Source: M3007 sp044226205 | GTDB lineage: Bacteria > Bacteroidota > Bacteroidia > Chitinophagales > Saprospiraceae | Direction of reading: 5' to 3' | Assembly: GCA_044226205.1 (NCBI GenBank) | Contig: JBGAHL010000002.1 | Coordinates: 124,001-188,000, forward strand | Length of the DNA: 64,000 nucleotides | Shown here: positions 1-7,973 of the stretch, piece after piece | How positions within the stretch are numbered: the first letter of the stretch is position 1 | Layout of the letters: each line of letters opens with the position of its first letter | Made by a program: the position numbers and the translations under genes | The notes under the pieces: generated by a model | Database searches by the model: none | Seen by the model: only the letters and a program-made list of their open reading frames with translations | Told to the model about the DNA's origin: nothing

Positions 1-181
1 AAATTTTTGTCTTGAACTTTTCCTCGTCGAACTCGTCGGTCGCAGCCATTGCCTCGAAAAGCCTCAAATATTTGGTCTCCTGACCCGGTTTGCCCCGGAT
101 AAACAAGCTGAAATACCGCTTTTCCTGCGGTGTCAGGGAGCGAATCAGGCGGTGAAGTTTGTCTGAGGGGGTCTTGGCCAT
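1..181 (-). CDS. hypothetical protein, N-terminal fragment
   Basis: An open frame on the minus strand starts with ATG at 181 and runs off the left edge, giving 60 residues that begin MAKTPSDKLHRLIRSLTPQE. It has no signal peptide and is rich in charged residues. The opening, with a conserved Leu-Thr-Pro-x-Glu-Lys-Arg-Tyr-Phe stretch, resembles large cytoplasmic proteins of unknown function that are common in Bacteroidota; this is from memory and no function follows from it. The reading frame is open throughout and has normal codon use, so it is probably a real gene whose remainder lies outside the window. Confidence 0.6.
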   Translation of the reverse strand, partial: MAKTPSDKLHRLIRSLTPQEKRYFSLFIRGKPGQETKYLRLFEAMAATDEFDEEKFKTKI

Positions 182-280
182 GAGTGTGCAACAAATAAGC
201 GGCCGAAAATTGTCAGATTTTTATCAAAATGCAAAGTTTGTTAACGGCACTGGAAGCCTGACTTTTAGGAAAAAATTGGT

Positions 281-312
281 TTGACCGGGGGCATTGGCCG
301 ACGGTAGATTTG
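281..312 (+). promoter_or_regulatory. Bacteroidota-type promoter for the LytTR gene
   Basis: TTG at 281-283 is followed after 21 bases by TAGATTTG at 305-312, which matches the Bacteroidota -33/-7 pattern (TTG, 17-23 bases, TAnnTTTG). It lies about 75 bases upstream of the LytTR start at 389. Confidence 0.5.
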
Positions 313-388
313 TCCTGTCAACGGCAATGAAAGACAACCGCAGGCAAAATCAAGAACTCCCGCTTTTTACGATCAAACTTTACACGCT

Positions 389-856
389 ATGGTTCACGCT
401 GTTTTATCCTCCGAAACTACGGGCTACTCCGACACGCCTCATGCTACTGAAACCATGCGCAACGCCGTTTTGCGCAGCCAGTTGCCGGCAAACTCGCCCC
501 GAAACGGGCACCCGTCCAGAAAAGATGGAAAAATCGTGCTGCCGACCATGGAAGGCCTGTGTTTTGAAAAAGTAAAACACCTCGCCTATCTCGAAGCCAA
601 CGGCAATTACACAGTGCTGCATTTCACCGATGGCCGCCAGGTGCTGGTTTGCAAAACCCTCGGCGACGTGGAAAACATGCTGCCCGGCGCGGCTTTTATC
701 CGCATCCATCGCTCGCACACCGTGCACCTGCGGCATCTCAAAAAATACGTACGCGGAAAAGGCGGTCACGTGATCCTGCAAAACGGCGTGACGCTCACCG
801 TTTCTGCCGGCCAAAAAGACGACTTCATGAACGCAATCCGGTATTATTTCGGCTAA
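389..856 (+). CDS. LytTR-domain DNA-binding protein, orphan regulator
   Basis: This 155-residue protein carries a LytTR DNA-binding domain in roughly residues 50-150. Recognisable parts are the YLEANGNYTVLHFTDGR segment, followed by FIRIHRSHTVHL and a C-terminal VSAGQKDDF helix. LytTR domains bind direct repeats upstream of target promoters. Most Bacteroidota members follow a receiver domain in a two-component response regulator, but here about 50 poorly ordered residues replace it, so this is a stand-alone regulator with no phosphorylation site. No sensor kinase lies nearby. An internal ATG at 455 would give a shorter protein that still contains the whole domain, so the start is uncertain. 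Targets are unknown. Confidence 0.85.
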   Translation: MVHAVLSSETTGYSDTPHATETMRNAVLRSQLPANSPRNGHPSRKDGKIVLPTMEGLCFEKVKHLAYLEANGNYTVLHFTDGRQVLVCKTLGDVENMLPGAAFIRIHRSHTVHLRHLKKYVRGKGGHVILQNGVTLTVSAGQKDDFMNAIRYYFG

Positions 857-1116
857 CCCCAACCGAAACCGGTTGCCGGCCCCAACCAGCCGACCGCCTC
901 AGCCCGTCATACCTAAAATACACCCGTTCACCCCCAGAGGCCCCCGGCAAAATAAACACATTGCAAGGGTTTGGTTTGGCGCCGGGCGCGAGAAGTCGCG
1001 GCCCGGCGCACCTTTTTCCCACCGCGCTGAATTGTACGTGAAATAGGCCATTTCAGAATGAACCATGCTGCGATCCTGGGTGTTTTGCCCATCTTTGCAG
1101 CCTCGAAAGGAATGTT

Positions 1117-2907
1117 ATGCAACATCTGGCCTACCTCAACAAGTTTTTCTGGAAATACCGCTGGCGCTTTTTGCTGGGCATCCTGTTTGTCGGGTTGGTC
1201 AACTGGTTCCGCGTCAAACAACCGGAAGCCATCGGCGATGCGCTCGACACCGTGATCGCCAGTGTAAAACATTACAACGAAACCGGCGGCATTTCGGCCC
1301 ACCCCGAAGCCTTCCGCGAACTCGGCACCCAGATCGGCTGGTTCGGGCTGCAGGTAATCGGCCTGGCACTCGCCATGGGTTTGTTTATGTTTTTGATGCG
1401 GCAAACGATCATCGTGATGAGCCGCCTGATCGAATACGACCTTCGGAAGGAAATCTTTGCCCATTACGAAACGCTCGATCTCGCTTTTTACAAACGACAC
1501 AGCACCGGCGACCTGATGTCGCGTATTTCAGAAGACGTCAACAAGGTCCGGATGTACCTGGGCCCCACCATGTTGTACGGTCTCGACCTTATCTTTTTGT
1601 TCATCCTGACCATCACGGCCATGCTTCGGGTCAATCTGACCCTGACCCTGTGGTCGCTGATGCCGCTGCCGCTGCTGAGTATCTCGATTTACTGGGTCAG
1701 CAACATCATCAACAAACGCAGCGAAACCATCCAGCAACAACTCGCCACCCTGACCAGCACGGCGCAGGAGGTGTACAGCGGCATTCGCGTGGTAAAAAGC
1801 TACGCACAGGAAAAAGCGATGGGCAACTGGTTTGCCCAACAAACCGAGACCTACCGCCAGAAATCGCTTCGCCTGATCCGGGTCGATGCGTTTTTCTTTC
1901 CACTCATGATGCTGTTGATTGGAGCGAGCACCATTATCACCGTGTATGTCGGTGGTTTACAAGTAATTGCGGGTCATATCACGCCGGGGAAAATCGCCCA
2001 GTTTGTCATTTACATCAACATGCTGACCTGGCCGGTCACGGCCATCGGCTGGATCTCCTCGCTGACCCAGCAGGCCGCAGCCTCTCAAAAGCGGATCAAC
2101 GAGTTTTTGCAAACCCAGCCGACCATTACCAATCCGGTCGTCGATCCGCGCCCCCTGAAAGGCCATATTCGTTTTGAAAACGTCAGTTTTGTCTACCCCG
2201 ACACCGGCATACAGGCTTTAAAACAGGTCAGCTTCGAGATTCAACCCGGCCAGCGCCTGGCCCTGATCGGCCGTACGGGCAGTGGTAAAACCACGGTAGC
2301 CGACCTTCTCACCCGGCTGTACGACGTCAGCGAAGGCCGTATTCTGCTCGACGGGCAGGACATTCGCAGCCTCGACCTCGTAAACCTGCGCCAGCGCATC
2401 GGTTACGTGCCGCAGGACGTGTTCCTGTTTTCCGATACCGTGGAAGCCAATATTGCGTTTGGGCAAGACGGCATCACCCGGGCCGACGCCGAGTATTTCG
2501 CGCGCAGCGCCGCCGTTCACGACGACATTCTTTCGCTCCCCAAAGGCTACGACACGGTAGTGGGCGAACGCGGCGTCACGCTTTCCGGCGGACAAAAACA
2601 ACGGGTCAGCATCGCCCGGGCGTTCGCCAAACGCCCCGATATTGTGCTGCTCGACGACTGCCTGTCGGCCGTCGATACCAACACCGAAAGCCAGATCATC
2701 GGCTACCTCAACGACGCACTGGCAGGCAAAACGGCTATTATTATCACCCACCGCATCTACGGGATGCTGGAGTTTGATAAAATTATCGTGCTGGGCGACG
2801 ACCATTCCATCGCCGAGGAAGGCACGCACGAGGAACTCCTGGCCAACAGAGGCTATTATGCCGAACTGTTTGAAAAACAACTGACGGGCGAGGACACCAT
2901 GTCGTGA
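1117..2907 (+). CDS. ABC transporter, fused membrane and ATPase domains (MdlA/BmrC-like half)
   Basis: A 596-residue half-transporter of the exporter type. Residues about 15-310 hold the six-helix membrane domain and the rest is the ATPase. Walker A (GRTGSGKTT) is near residue 385, the signature LSGGQKQR near 489, and Walker B (IVLLDD) near 509. The catalytic glutamate that normally follows Walker B is Asp (LLDDCLSAVD), the pattern known from the degenerate halves of heterodimeric exporters such as YheI/BmrC and MdlA. These export lipids or drugs across the inner membrane when paired with a partner half. No partner gene is adjacent. The stop codon lies just upstream of the ogt-like gene, so the two may share a transcript. 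Confidence 0.9.
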   Translation: MQHLAYLNKFFWKYRWRFLLGILFVGLVNWFRVKQPEAIGDALDTVIASVKHYNETGGISAHPEAFRELGTQIGWFGLQVIGLALAMGLFMFLMRQTIIVMSRLIEYDLRKEIFAHYETLDLAFYKRHSTGDLMSRISEDVNKVRMYLGPTMLYGLDLIFLFILTITAMLRVNLTLTLWSLMPLPLLSISIYWVSNIINKRSETIQQQLATLTSTAQEVYSGIRVVKSYAQEKAMGNWFAQQTETYRQKSLRLIRVDAFFFPLMMLLIGASTIITVYVGGLQVIAGHITPGKIAQFVIYINMLTWPVTAIGWISSLTQQAAASQKRINEFLQTQPTITNPVVDPRPLKGHIRFENVSFVYPDTGIQALKQVSFEIQPGQRLALIGRTGSGKTTVADLLTRLYDVSEGRILLDGQDIRSLDLVNLRQRIGYVPQDVFLFSDTVEANIAFGQDGITRADAEYFARSAAVHDDILSLPKGYDTVVGERGVTLSGGQKQRVSIARAFAKRPDIVLLDDCLSAVDTNTESQIIGYLNDALAGKTAIIITHRIYGMLEFDKIIVLGDDHSIAEEGTHEELLANRGYYAELFEKQLTGEDTMS

Positions 2908-2915
2908 CGTGTGCC

Positions 2916-2923
2916 TATTTTTG
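2916..2923 (+). promoter_or_regulatory. possible -7 element for the ogt-like gene
   Basis: TATTTTTG matches the Bacteroidota -7 consensus TAnnTTTG and sits 20 bases before the ATG at 2943. No TTG is found at the expected upstream distance, so it is weak support for an independent promoter. Confidence 0.25.
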
Positions 2924-2942
2924 TTCAAAGCCCGAACGCAAC

Positions 2943-3440
2943 ATGACGACGCTCAAATCCTGGCTTTCAACTCCCTACGGCTGGCTTGAGATCACCGGCA
3001 GCGAACTCGGCGTGCGCTCCGTCCTGTTTCGCGACAAGTCCGGCGACTCCTCGACCGACATTCCCGACGATCACCCGATCGCCGAAGCGCGGCGGCAACT
3101 GGAAGCTTATTTTGCCGGTTCGCTCCGCTATTTCGACCTCAAACTCGACTGGGGCGGCGCCCCCGATTTTCACAAACAGGTCTGGGCGGCCCTGCTCGAA
3201 ATCCCGTTCGGCAAAACCGTTTCCTACTCCGACATCGCCGAACGCATCGGCCACCCCAGCGCTGTGCGCGCCGTGGGCATGGCCAACCGAAGCAACCCCA
3301 TGGCCATCGTGGTGCCCTGCCATCGGGTGATTGGAAAAGCCGGCGAATTGCGCGGGTATTTTTACGGCCTCGACACCAAAATGGCGCTCCTGCGCCACGA
3401 AAACCCGGTGCGTTTTGCCGAACAAGGCGAGCTTTTTTAA
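2943..3440 (+). CDS. ogt: methylated-DNA--protein-cysteine methyltransferase
   Basis: A 165-residue suicide DNA-repair protein that transfers an alkyl group from O6-alkylguanine to its own cysteine. The active-site motif PCHRVIG is present with Cys at residue 126, and the helix-turn-helix segment (SYSDIAERIGHPSAVRAVG) and the asparagine hinge (NRSNPMAIVVPCH) precede it. A short N-terminal domain of about 70 residues matches the Ogt class without an Ada domain. A GTG at 2904 would extend the frame over the end of the ABC gene, but the ATG at 2943 gives the normal family N terminus. It is convergent with the bestrophin gene. Confidence 0.95.
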   Translation: MTTLKSWLSTPYGWLEITGSELGVRSVLFRDKSGDSSTDIPDDHPIAEARRQLEAYFAGSLRYFDLKLDWGGAPDFHKQVWAALLEIPFGKTVSYSDIAERIGHPSAVRAVGMANRSNPMAIVVPCHRVIGKAGELRGYFYGLDTKMALLRHENPVRFAEQGELF

Positions 3441-3451
3441 ACCAAAAAAGC
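3431..3451. terminator. small bidirectional terminator hairpin
   Basis: GCTTTTTT and AAAAAAGC form an 8-base stem around a 5-base loop, exactly between the convergent ogt-like and bestrophin genes. The A/T composition makes it weak but usable in both directions. Confidence 0.4.
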
Positions 3452-3457
3452 CTCTTT

Positions 3458-4390
3458 TCAAATCAGTTCGTGGATGTGTCCCTGAATGCTCTTTGCCATC
3501 TTCTCAAGGGGCAGATCGTTCTCGTCCGCGCCGAAAGGCTCTTCGATTTCTTCTGCAATCAATTCAAGGCTGGCCAGCACGTAAAAAATAAAAGCCACGA
3601 TGGGCACCACGTAGTAGCCCAGGTTGAACACGTAGCCCCAGGGCAGGGTAGCGATGTAGATGAGGATAAACCGTTTGATAAACACGCTGTAAGAGTAGGG
3701 AATCGGGGTGTTTTTTATACGTTCGCAAGCGCCGCAGATCTCTGTGAACGACTGCAGTTCGGCATTGAGAAAGAGCAATTGTTCGCCCGACAATTTACCG
3801 TTGCGATGCAGATCGTCCACCGCCCGAATCATCAGGGCTGCCACCTGGTTGGGCAGGTGTTTTTCCAGGTCAATTTTTTGCTGAATTTCGGCAGGAAGGC
3901 CGTCGAAAAGTTCCAGGCGGGTTTGTTCGCTGCGCAAATGGTTTTTCAGCGCGACAGCATAAAGCGGGATCAATCGGCGAAATACGCCGCGGTGAAAGTC
4001 ATCGTCGCGCGGTAGCAGGGCGGAGAGTTTCATGGTCAGGTTGCGGCTGTTGTTGACCAAGCCGCCCCACAATTTTCGGCCCTCCCACCAGCGCTCATAG
4101 GCGGTATTGGTGCGAAAAACCAGCAAAAACGAGATGACAAAGCCCAAAAGCGTGTGCATCAGGGAAATATTGCGCACGTAGCTGTTGGTGTTCGTCAATT
4201 GCCAAACTTCTATTTCCAGCCAGGCAACGAGGGCGGAGTAGGCGCCGATGGCGAGAAGCCAGGGGAACAAACGGCGCACCGTGTCCGAACGGTGAAAGTG
4301 CCAGGGCCAGACCAGCCAATCTTTCGGGTTGTGGGCGATCATGCGTTTTTGGGGGTGAAGATAATTGCCCGCCTCATAAGTCACGATCAA
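3458..4390 (-). CDS. bestrophin family (UPF0187) ion channel protein
   Basis: A 310-residue inner-membrane protein of the bestrophin/RFP-TM family, which forms pentameric anion or cation channels. The family landmarks are visible: the N-terminal HFHRSDTVRR stretch before the first helix, the conserved FRTNTAYERWWEGRKLWG segment around residues 96-113, and the C-terminal ELIAEEIEEPFGADENDLPLE motif that encodes the calcium-clasp-like acidic loop. Bacterial homologues are about 300 residues, so it is full length. The physiological ion is unknown. It is followed (in genome order) by an inverted repeat and the CotH gene on the same strand. Confidence 0.93.
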   Translation of the reverse strand: MIVTYEAGNYLHPQKRMIAHNPKDWLVWPWHFHRSDTVRRLFPWLLAIGAYSALVAWLEIEVWQLTNTNSYVRNISLMHTLLGFVISFLLVFRTNTAYERWWEGRKLWGGLVNNSRNLTMKLSALLPRDDDFHRGVFRRLIPLYAVALKNHLRSEQTRLELFDGLPAEIQQKIDLEKHLPNQVAALMIRAVDDLHRNGKLSGEQLLFLNAELQSFTEICGACERIKNTPIPYSYSVFIKRFILIYIATLPWGYVFNLGYYVVPIVAFIFYVLASLELIAEEIEEPFGADENDLPLEKMAKSIQGHIHELI

Positions 4391-4404
4391 CTCATGCCGT
4401 GCGC

Positions 4405-4478
4405 ATTTTCACTGCTAAGAGGCAAAGGCGCAAAGAAATACGCGCCCCCTTTGCGTCTTTGCGTCTTAGCGGTGAAAA
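4405..4478. repeat. intergenic inverted repeat with CTTTGCGTCTTTGCG arms
   Basis: Two 30-base arms, 4405-4434 and 4449-4478, are inverted copies that agree at about 27 of 30 positions, with a 14-base loop. The arm contains the phrase CTTTGCGTCTTTGCGTCTTAG, which recurs in intergenic DNA of several phyla. It lies between the end of the CotH gene and the start of the bestrophin gene, so it can fold downstream of CotH on the minus strand. Confidence 0.75.
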
Positions 4479-4493
4479 ACCCGCAAGTGGGCT

Positions 4494-6836
4494 TTAATGC
4501 TGCACCGCGAGCATCCGGCACATCGCGCCGCATTTGACCACATAATTACCAGAAGGCCAGTCTTTTACGGAAAAATGCAAATCCGTCGAATAGTTTTCAG
4601 CAAGCAGACGCCGGCCGGTTAAATCGTACACTTCCACCCGCCCGGAATAATTTTCGGGCAACTGTATCCGCACGCTCTGATCGGCCGGGTTGGGCAAAAT
4701 ATTGAACAACAGGGCCGCCACCGACTGGTCGTCGACGCCCGAGGATTGCTCGTTGTTGTAGCCGAAGGTCGGCGATTTGACCACAAAATTGCCGGTGCCG
4801 TTGGGGATTCTGGAGAGGCTCAGATCCACGTCCTGCGCGCCGAAGGTGACCAGATCGGCCACTGCGCCGCTGGCATCCAGCAGGGTCAGTTCTTCCCCCA
4901 AAGCCGACAATTTGAAATTGGCGTGCAAGGGGCCCTGACTGCTGTCTTCGTCGGCCCAGACAATCAGGTAATCGCCGGGCTGAAGTACCGTTCCGGCCGG
5001 GAAGTCCCATTTGTCGAGGTTGTCGGGGTTGTCGGTGATAAACCAGCCGCTGATATCGACCGCGGTGGCGCCGTTGTTGTACAGTTCGATCCAGTCGTCG
5101 TATTGGCCTTCCTCGTCGGTTGCAGTGGACTGGTTGGAGGCCATCAGTTCGTTGATCACAATGCTCGAATTGGCGGCAGCACCCGGCAACACCTTGTAAA
5201 TCAGCACGTCGTGCTCGGCGCCGGCAGGGTAAAAGCGCAGCGATTTGGCCGTATTGGCAGCAGCTGCCTCGACGTAGTAGCGCACCCATTCGCCAGCGGC
5301 CTGGGCGGGAATATTGGCGCCGTAGACGCCATCGCCGGCTGCCAGATCGCCGTGCTGGCCGTCATCGTACATGCTTGTCCGGCTGAAATTGCCCACCAGA
5401 CCCGTGGCGTGGTAGAGGGTTACGTGGTCGATGCCGCTGGTGGAACTGACCGTGGCGCGAACGCCGGCTTCCTGGTTGGGAGCAGGCTGGGCCCATTCTT
5501 CATTGTTGACAAAATGTGAAACCGAGGCGATCGTGGGCGCCACCTGGGCCATTTCCGTATTGCTCAACAGGTAATCGTGCCGGATAGAGATGAAATCTTT
5601 CAGTTCCTCCACTTCCGTAAGGAACTGATTGTAGGTATAAATTTTCTTCGGATCGGTCTCCACCAGCGAATCGATCTGAGCCGCGTACGCATCGATGGCG
5701 GCGTTGGCGCTTGCCGGGTCGAGCGACTCCTCCACGATGGTGCGCATGTGCGCGAGGTAGCGCTGGCGCAACGAAGGCACTGCCAGCAGGCGGTTGAGCA
5801 AGGGGTAGTTGGCATTGTTGGCATGGTAGAAAGGCGTCCATTGCTGAGCGAAATTCGTTTCCATGCAGCTGTTGCCGTCGTATTCGATGGGGGTGATGCG
5901 GCCGGTTTCTGCCTCCCAATAGAGGTAGTAGTCCATTTTCCCCTTGTAAACATAGCTGTCGTCGTCGGTAAAGGCGATTTCGCAGGCCAGGAACCAGAGG
6001 GTGCGGTCGAGGTCCATGTAATCGGCCAGCGTGGCTTCCAGCTGATCGAGCGGCGTATTTTCAAGTACATCGCAGGTGACGACCAGATCGTCCCAGGGAT
6101 TGGTTTTTTCCGTGCTTTTGAGCGTGTAATATTGTTTGTAAAGGGCCGTATCGGCGCCGAGGTAGTTGAGCGCGGCCGTGCCGTCGCCCCAGCCGGGGCC
6201 GCCGCCAGGGCCTCCGCCGCCAGCCCCTGCGGGGCGGTCGGCACGCCAGTTGGTGCCGTTGCTGCTCAGGAACCATTCGTCATAAAACTCGCCGTTGAGT
6301 TGCTGAACGCTCGGATAAACGCCCCAGTACTGGTTGTTCAAATACAATTTGACAAACGTGGCCTTGGCTGCCGGGATGTGGTGACGGATCTGGTGCAGGT
6401 AGAAAAACTCGCGCAGGAAAGAAGGGTCGAGGTAGCAGTTGTTGAGGTTGAGGGTTTTGTAACCCATCAGTTTGTCATAATCCACCCCGTAGTTGAGCGA
6501 AATATTGAACGACTTTTTCTGCGAACTGACCATTTGGTAGGAGGTCTGCCCCTTGAAGCGCACCCCTACGCTGTCGTACACCACGCCGTCGACGGTCATT
6601 GTAGCCGGGATATCGGTATGGCTCTGGTAGTTTTGGGTGAGCAGGTTCCAGTAATTGGACTGACTGAAATCGAGGTAAATCGACCGGGTGATCGCGTCAT
6701 CGTACAAACCCGAGGCCGGCTGACCGCCCGTGAAAAGCCGGTGGCCGTCGGCGGAGAGGTACATTTCAGGCGGAAGGGATTGTGCGCGTGCGGTCAGGGA
6801 GAGCCCAGCAAGGCAAACAAGGAGCAAAAAGCGCAT
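4494..6836 (-). CDS. secreted CotH-family protein with lamin-tail domain and type IX sorting domain
   Basis: A 780-residue surface protein. A signal peptide (about residues 1-18, ending ARAQ) precedes a CotH-type kinase-like domain of about 400 residues; the RFKGQTSY, KKSFNISLNYG and ITPIEYDGNSCMETNF stretches are typical. CotH proteins of spores and fungi include protein kinases and invasins, but the substrate of bacterial secreted forms is not known. A lamin-tail domain follows (INELMASNQ...YDDWIELYNNG, about residues 545-670). The last 75 residues are a type IX secretion C-terminal domain (NILPNPADQSVRIQLP, then YDLTGRRLL and a final VVKCGAMCRMLAVQH), directing it through the SprA-dependent system encoded in this window. 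A Gly/Pro-rich insert lies near residue 205. Confidence 0.9.
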   Translation of the reverse strand: MRFLLLVCLAGLSLTARAQSLPPEMYLSADGHRLFTGGQPASGLYDDAITRSIYLDFSQSNYWNLLTQNYQSHTDIPATMTVDGVVYDSVGVRFKGQTSYQMVSSQKKSFNISLNYGVDYDKLMGYKTLNLNNCYLDPSFLREFFYLHQIRHHIPAAKATFVKLYLNNQYWGVYPSVQQLNGEFYDEWFLSSNGTNWRADRPAGAGGGGPGGGPGWGDGTAALNYLGADTALYKQYYTLKSTEKTNPWDDLVVTCDVLENTPLDQLEATLADYMDLDRTLWFLACEIAFTDDDSYVYKGKMDYYLYWEAETGRITPIEYDGNSCMETNFAQQWTPFYHANNANYPLLNRLLAVPSLRQRYLAHMRTIVEESLDPASANAAIDAYAAQIDSLVETDPKKIYTYNQFLTEVEELKDFISIRHDYLLSNTEMAQVAPTIASVSHFVNNEEWAQPAPNQEAGVRATVSSTSGIDHVTLYHATGLVGNFSRTSMYDDGQHGDLAAGDGVYGANIPAQAAGEWVRYYVEAAAANTAKSLRFYPAGAEHDVLIYKVLPGAAANSSIVINELMASNQSTATDEEGQYDDWIELYNNGATAVDISGWFITDNPDNLDKWDFPAGTVLQPGDYLIVWADEDSSQGPLHANFKLSALGEELTLLDASGAVADLVTFGAQDVDLSLSRIPNGTGNFVVKSPTFGYNNEQSSGVDDQSVAALLFNILPNPADQSVRIQLPENYSGRVEVYDLTGRRLLAENYSTDLHFSVKDWPSGNYVVKCGAMCRMLAVQH

Positions 6837-6894
6837 GGGAAACTTTGTTTTTTATTGAAAAATATTCGGCTACTGGTACAACGAGAAAACAACA

Positions 6895-6927
6895 CAGCAC
6901 GGTTGCGCGCAAGGCGAAACCGTGCTG
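6895..6927 (-). terminator. terminator after the SPFH gene
   Basis: A 10-base perfect stem (CAGCACGGTT with AACCGTGCTG, 13-base loop) lies 27 bases past the SPFH stop on the minus strand and is followed there by a T-rich stretch. Confidence 0.6.
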
Positions 6928-6953
6928 TTTCTCACAGAGGGACGAGTGCTGAA

Positions 6954-7886
6954 TTATTTGTTGCCAGACTGTGCCCCCCGCAGGTCCATCTGGTTGAGGG
7001 CCATCAGTTCACGCAGGGTTTTCTGCATCCCTTCCGCCGAGCCGTCGAGGAAAATGATATTGCCCTTGCCGTGTTCCGTGAAGTTTTTGAGGGCTTCCGT
7101 CCACATGGAGAACAGGATCACGGAGGTATCGAGATCGGCGTTTTGCATTTCCTTGGCTGCCTGGCTCATGCCTTTGGCGACTTCCTCGCGGAACAGGGCC
7201 ACGGCCTGGCCGCGCATCTGGGCGGCGGTGCGCTCGGCTTCGGCGGCAATTTTGATGGCATTGCCCTCGGCTTCGGCAGCCTTGGTTTTGGTGATCAGCA
7301 GGGCCTGGCCTTCGTTTTCAGCGGCGGCTTTGAGGTTGTTGGCGGCCACGATCTTCGACATGGAGCGCATGACTTCGTCGTCGAAGGTGATGTCGTTGAT
7401 TTGCAGGTCGATGAGGTGGTAGCCCCAGTCTTCGAGCATGTGGTCCACGTTGGTTTTGACCGCCTCGGTGATCTCGCGGCGCAGGCTGAGGATTTCCTGT
7501 TGTTTTTTGGTGGCGACAAAAGCGCGGATGCTGCCCTCCACCGTGCGGGTCAGCGTGGCCATAAAATCGCGGTCGCTGACGAAACGGAAAGCCACCTGCT
7601 TGATCGTTTCTTCATTGTTGTTGAGCACGGAGAACAACAGCAGGGAGGTAAAATGCACATTGGCCTGGTCGATGGTGACGGCCTGGAACGTGAGTTCGGC
7701 CGCGCGGTTTTGCACCGAGATGCGTTTAAAAATCGACTCGATGAACGGAATCCGGAAACTCAGACCCGGGTAAAGCGTGCGGTTGTATTTGCCAAAAATA
7801 GTGGTGACAGCCACGGTGCCTTGTTGTACGGTGACGATACTCAACACCAGCAGCACCAAAAGGACCGGAAGAATAAATTGGATCAT
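6954..7886 (-). CDS. SPFH/Band 7 (stomatin-like) membrane protein
   Basis: A 310-residue protein with one N-terminal membrane helix (residues about 2-20), then an SPFH domain beginning with VQQGTVAVTTIFGKYNR and LYPGLSFRIPFIESI. The long Ala/Glu-rich segment AAENEGQALLITKTKAAEAEG and following residues (about 190-250) should form the coiled coil that drives oligomerisation. SPFH proteins form ring- or cage-like microdomain scaffolds, often around proteases or lipids. No NfeD-type partner or protease is next to it, so its client is unknown. It is divergent from the TonB-type receptor gene, with 87 bases between the two starts. Confidence 0.9.
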   Translation of the reverse strand: MIQFILPVLLVLLVLSIVTVQQGTVAVTTIFGKYNRTLYPGLSFRIPFIESIFKRISVQNRAAELTFQAVTIDQANVHFTSLLLFSVLNNNEETIKQVAFRFVSDRDFMATLTRTVEGSIRAFVATKKQQEILSLRREITEAVKTNVDHMLEDWGYHLIDLQINDITFDDEVMRSMSKIVAANNLKAAAENEGQALLITKTKAAEAEGNAIKIAAEAERTAAQMRGQAVALFREEVAKGMSQAAKEMQNADLDTSVILFSMWTEALKNFTEHGKGNIIFLDGSAEGMQKTLRELMALNQMDLRGAQSGNK

Positions 7887-7973
7887 GATGAGATAGTTGA
7901 ATTGGTAAATGGTTTGGTTTAAAGGAAACGCAGATCACCGTTTTTTTGCCGGCAACCCGGTTAATTTGCAGCC

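Noticed and set aside
5577..7922. 781-codon open frame opposite the CotH and SPFH genes
   Set aside because: It is antisense to two well-supported genes and has Val/Arg/His-rich composition typical of a GC-rich shadow frame; no domain is visible.
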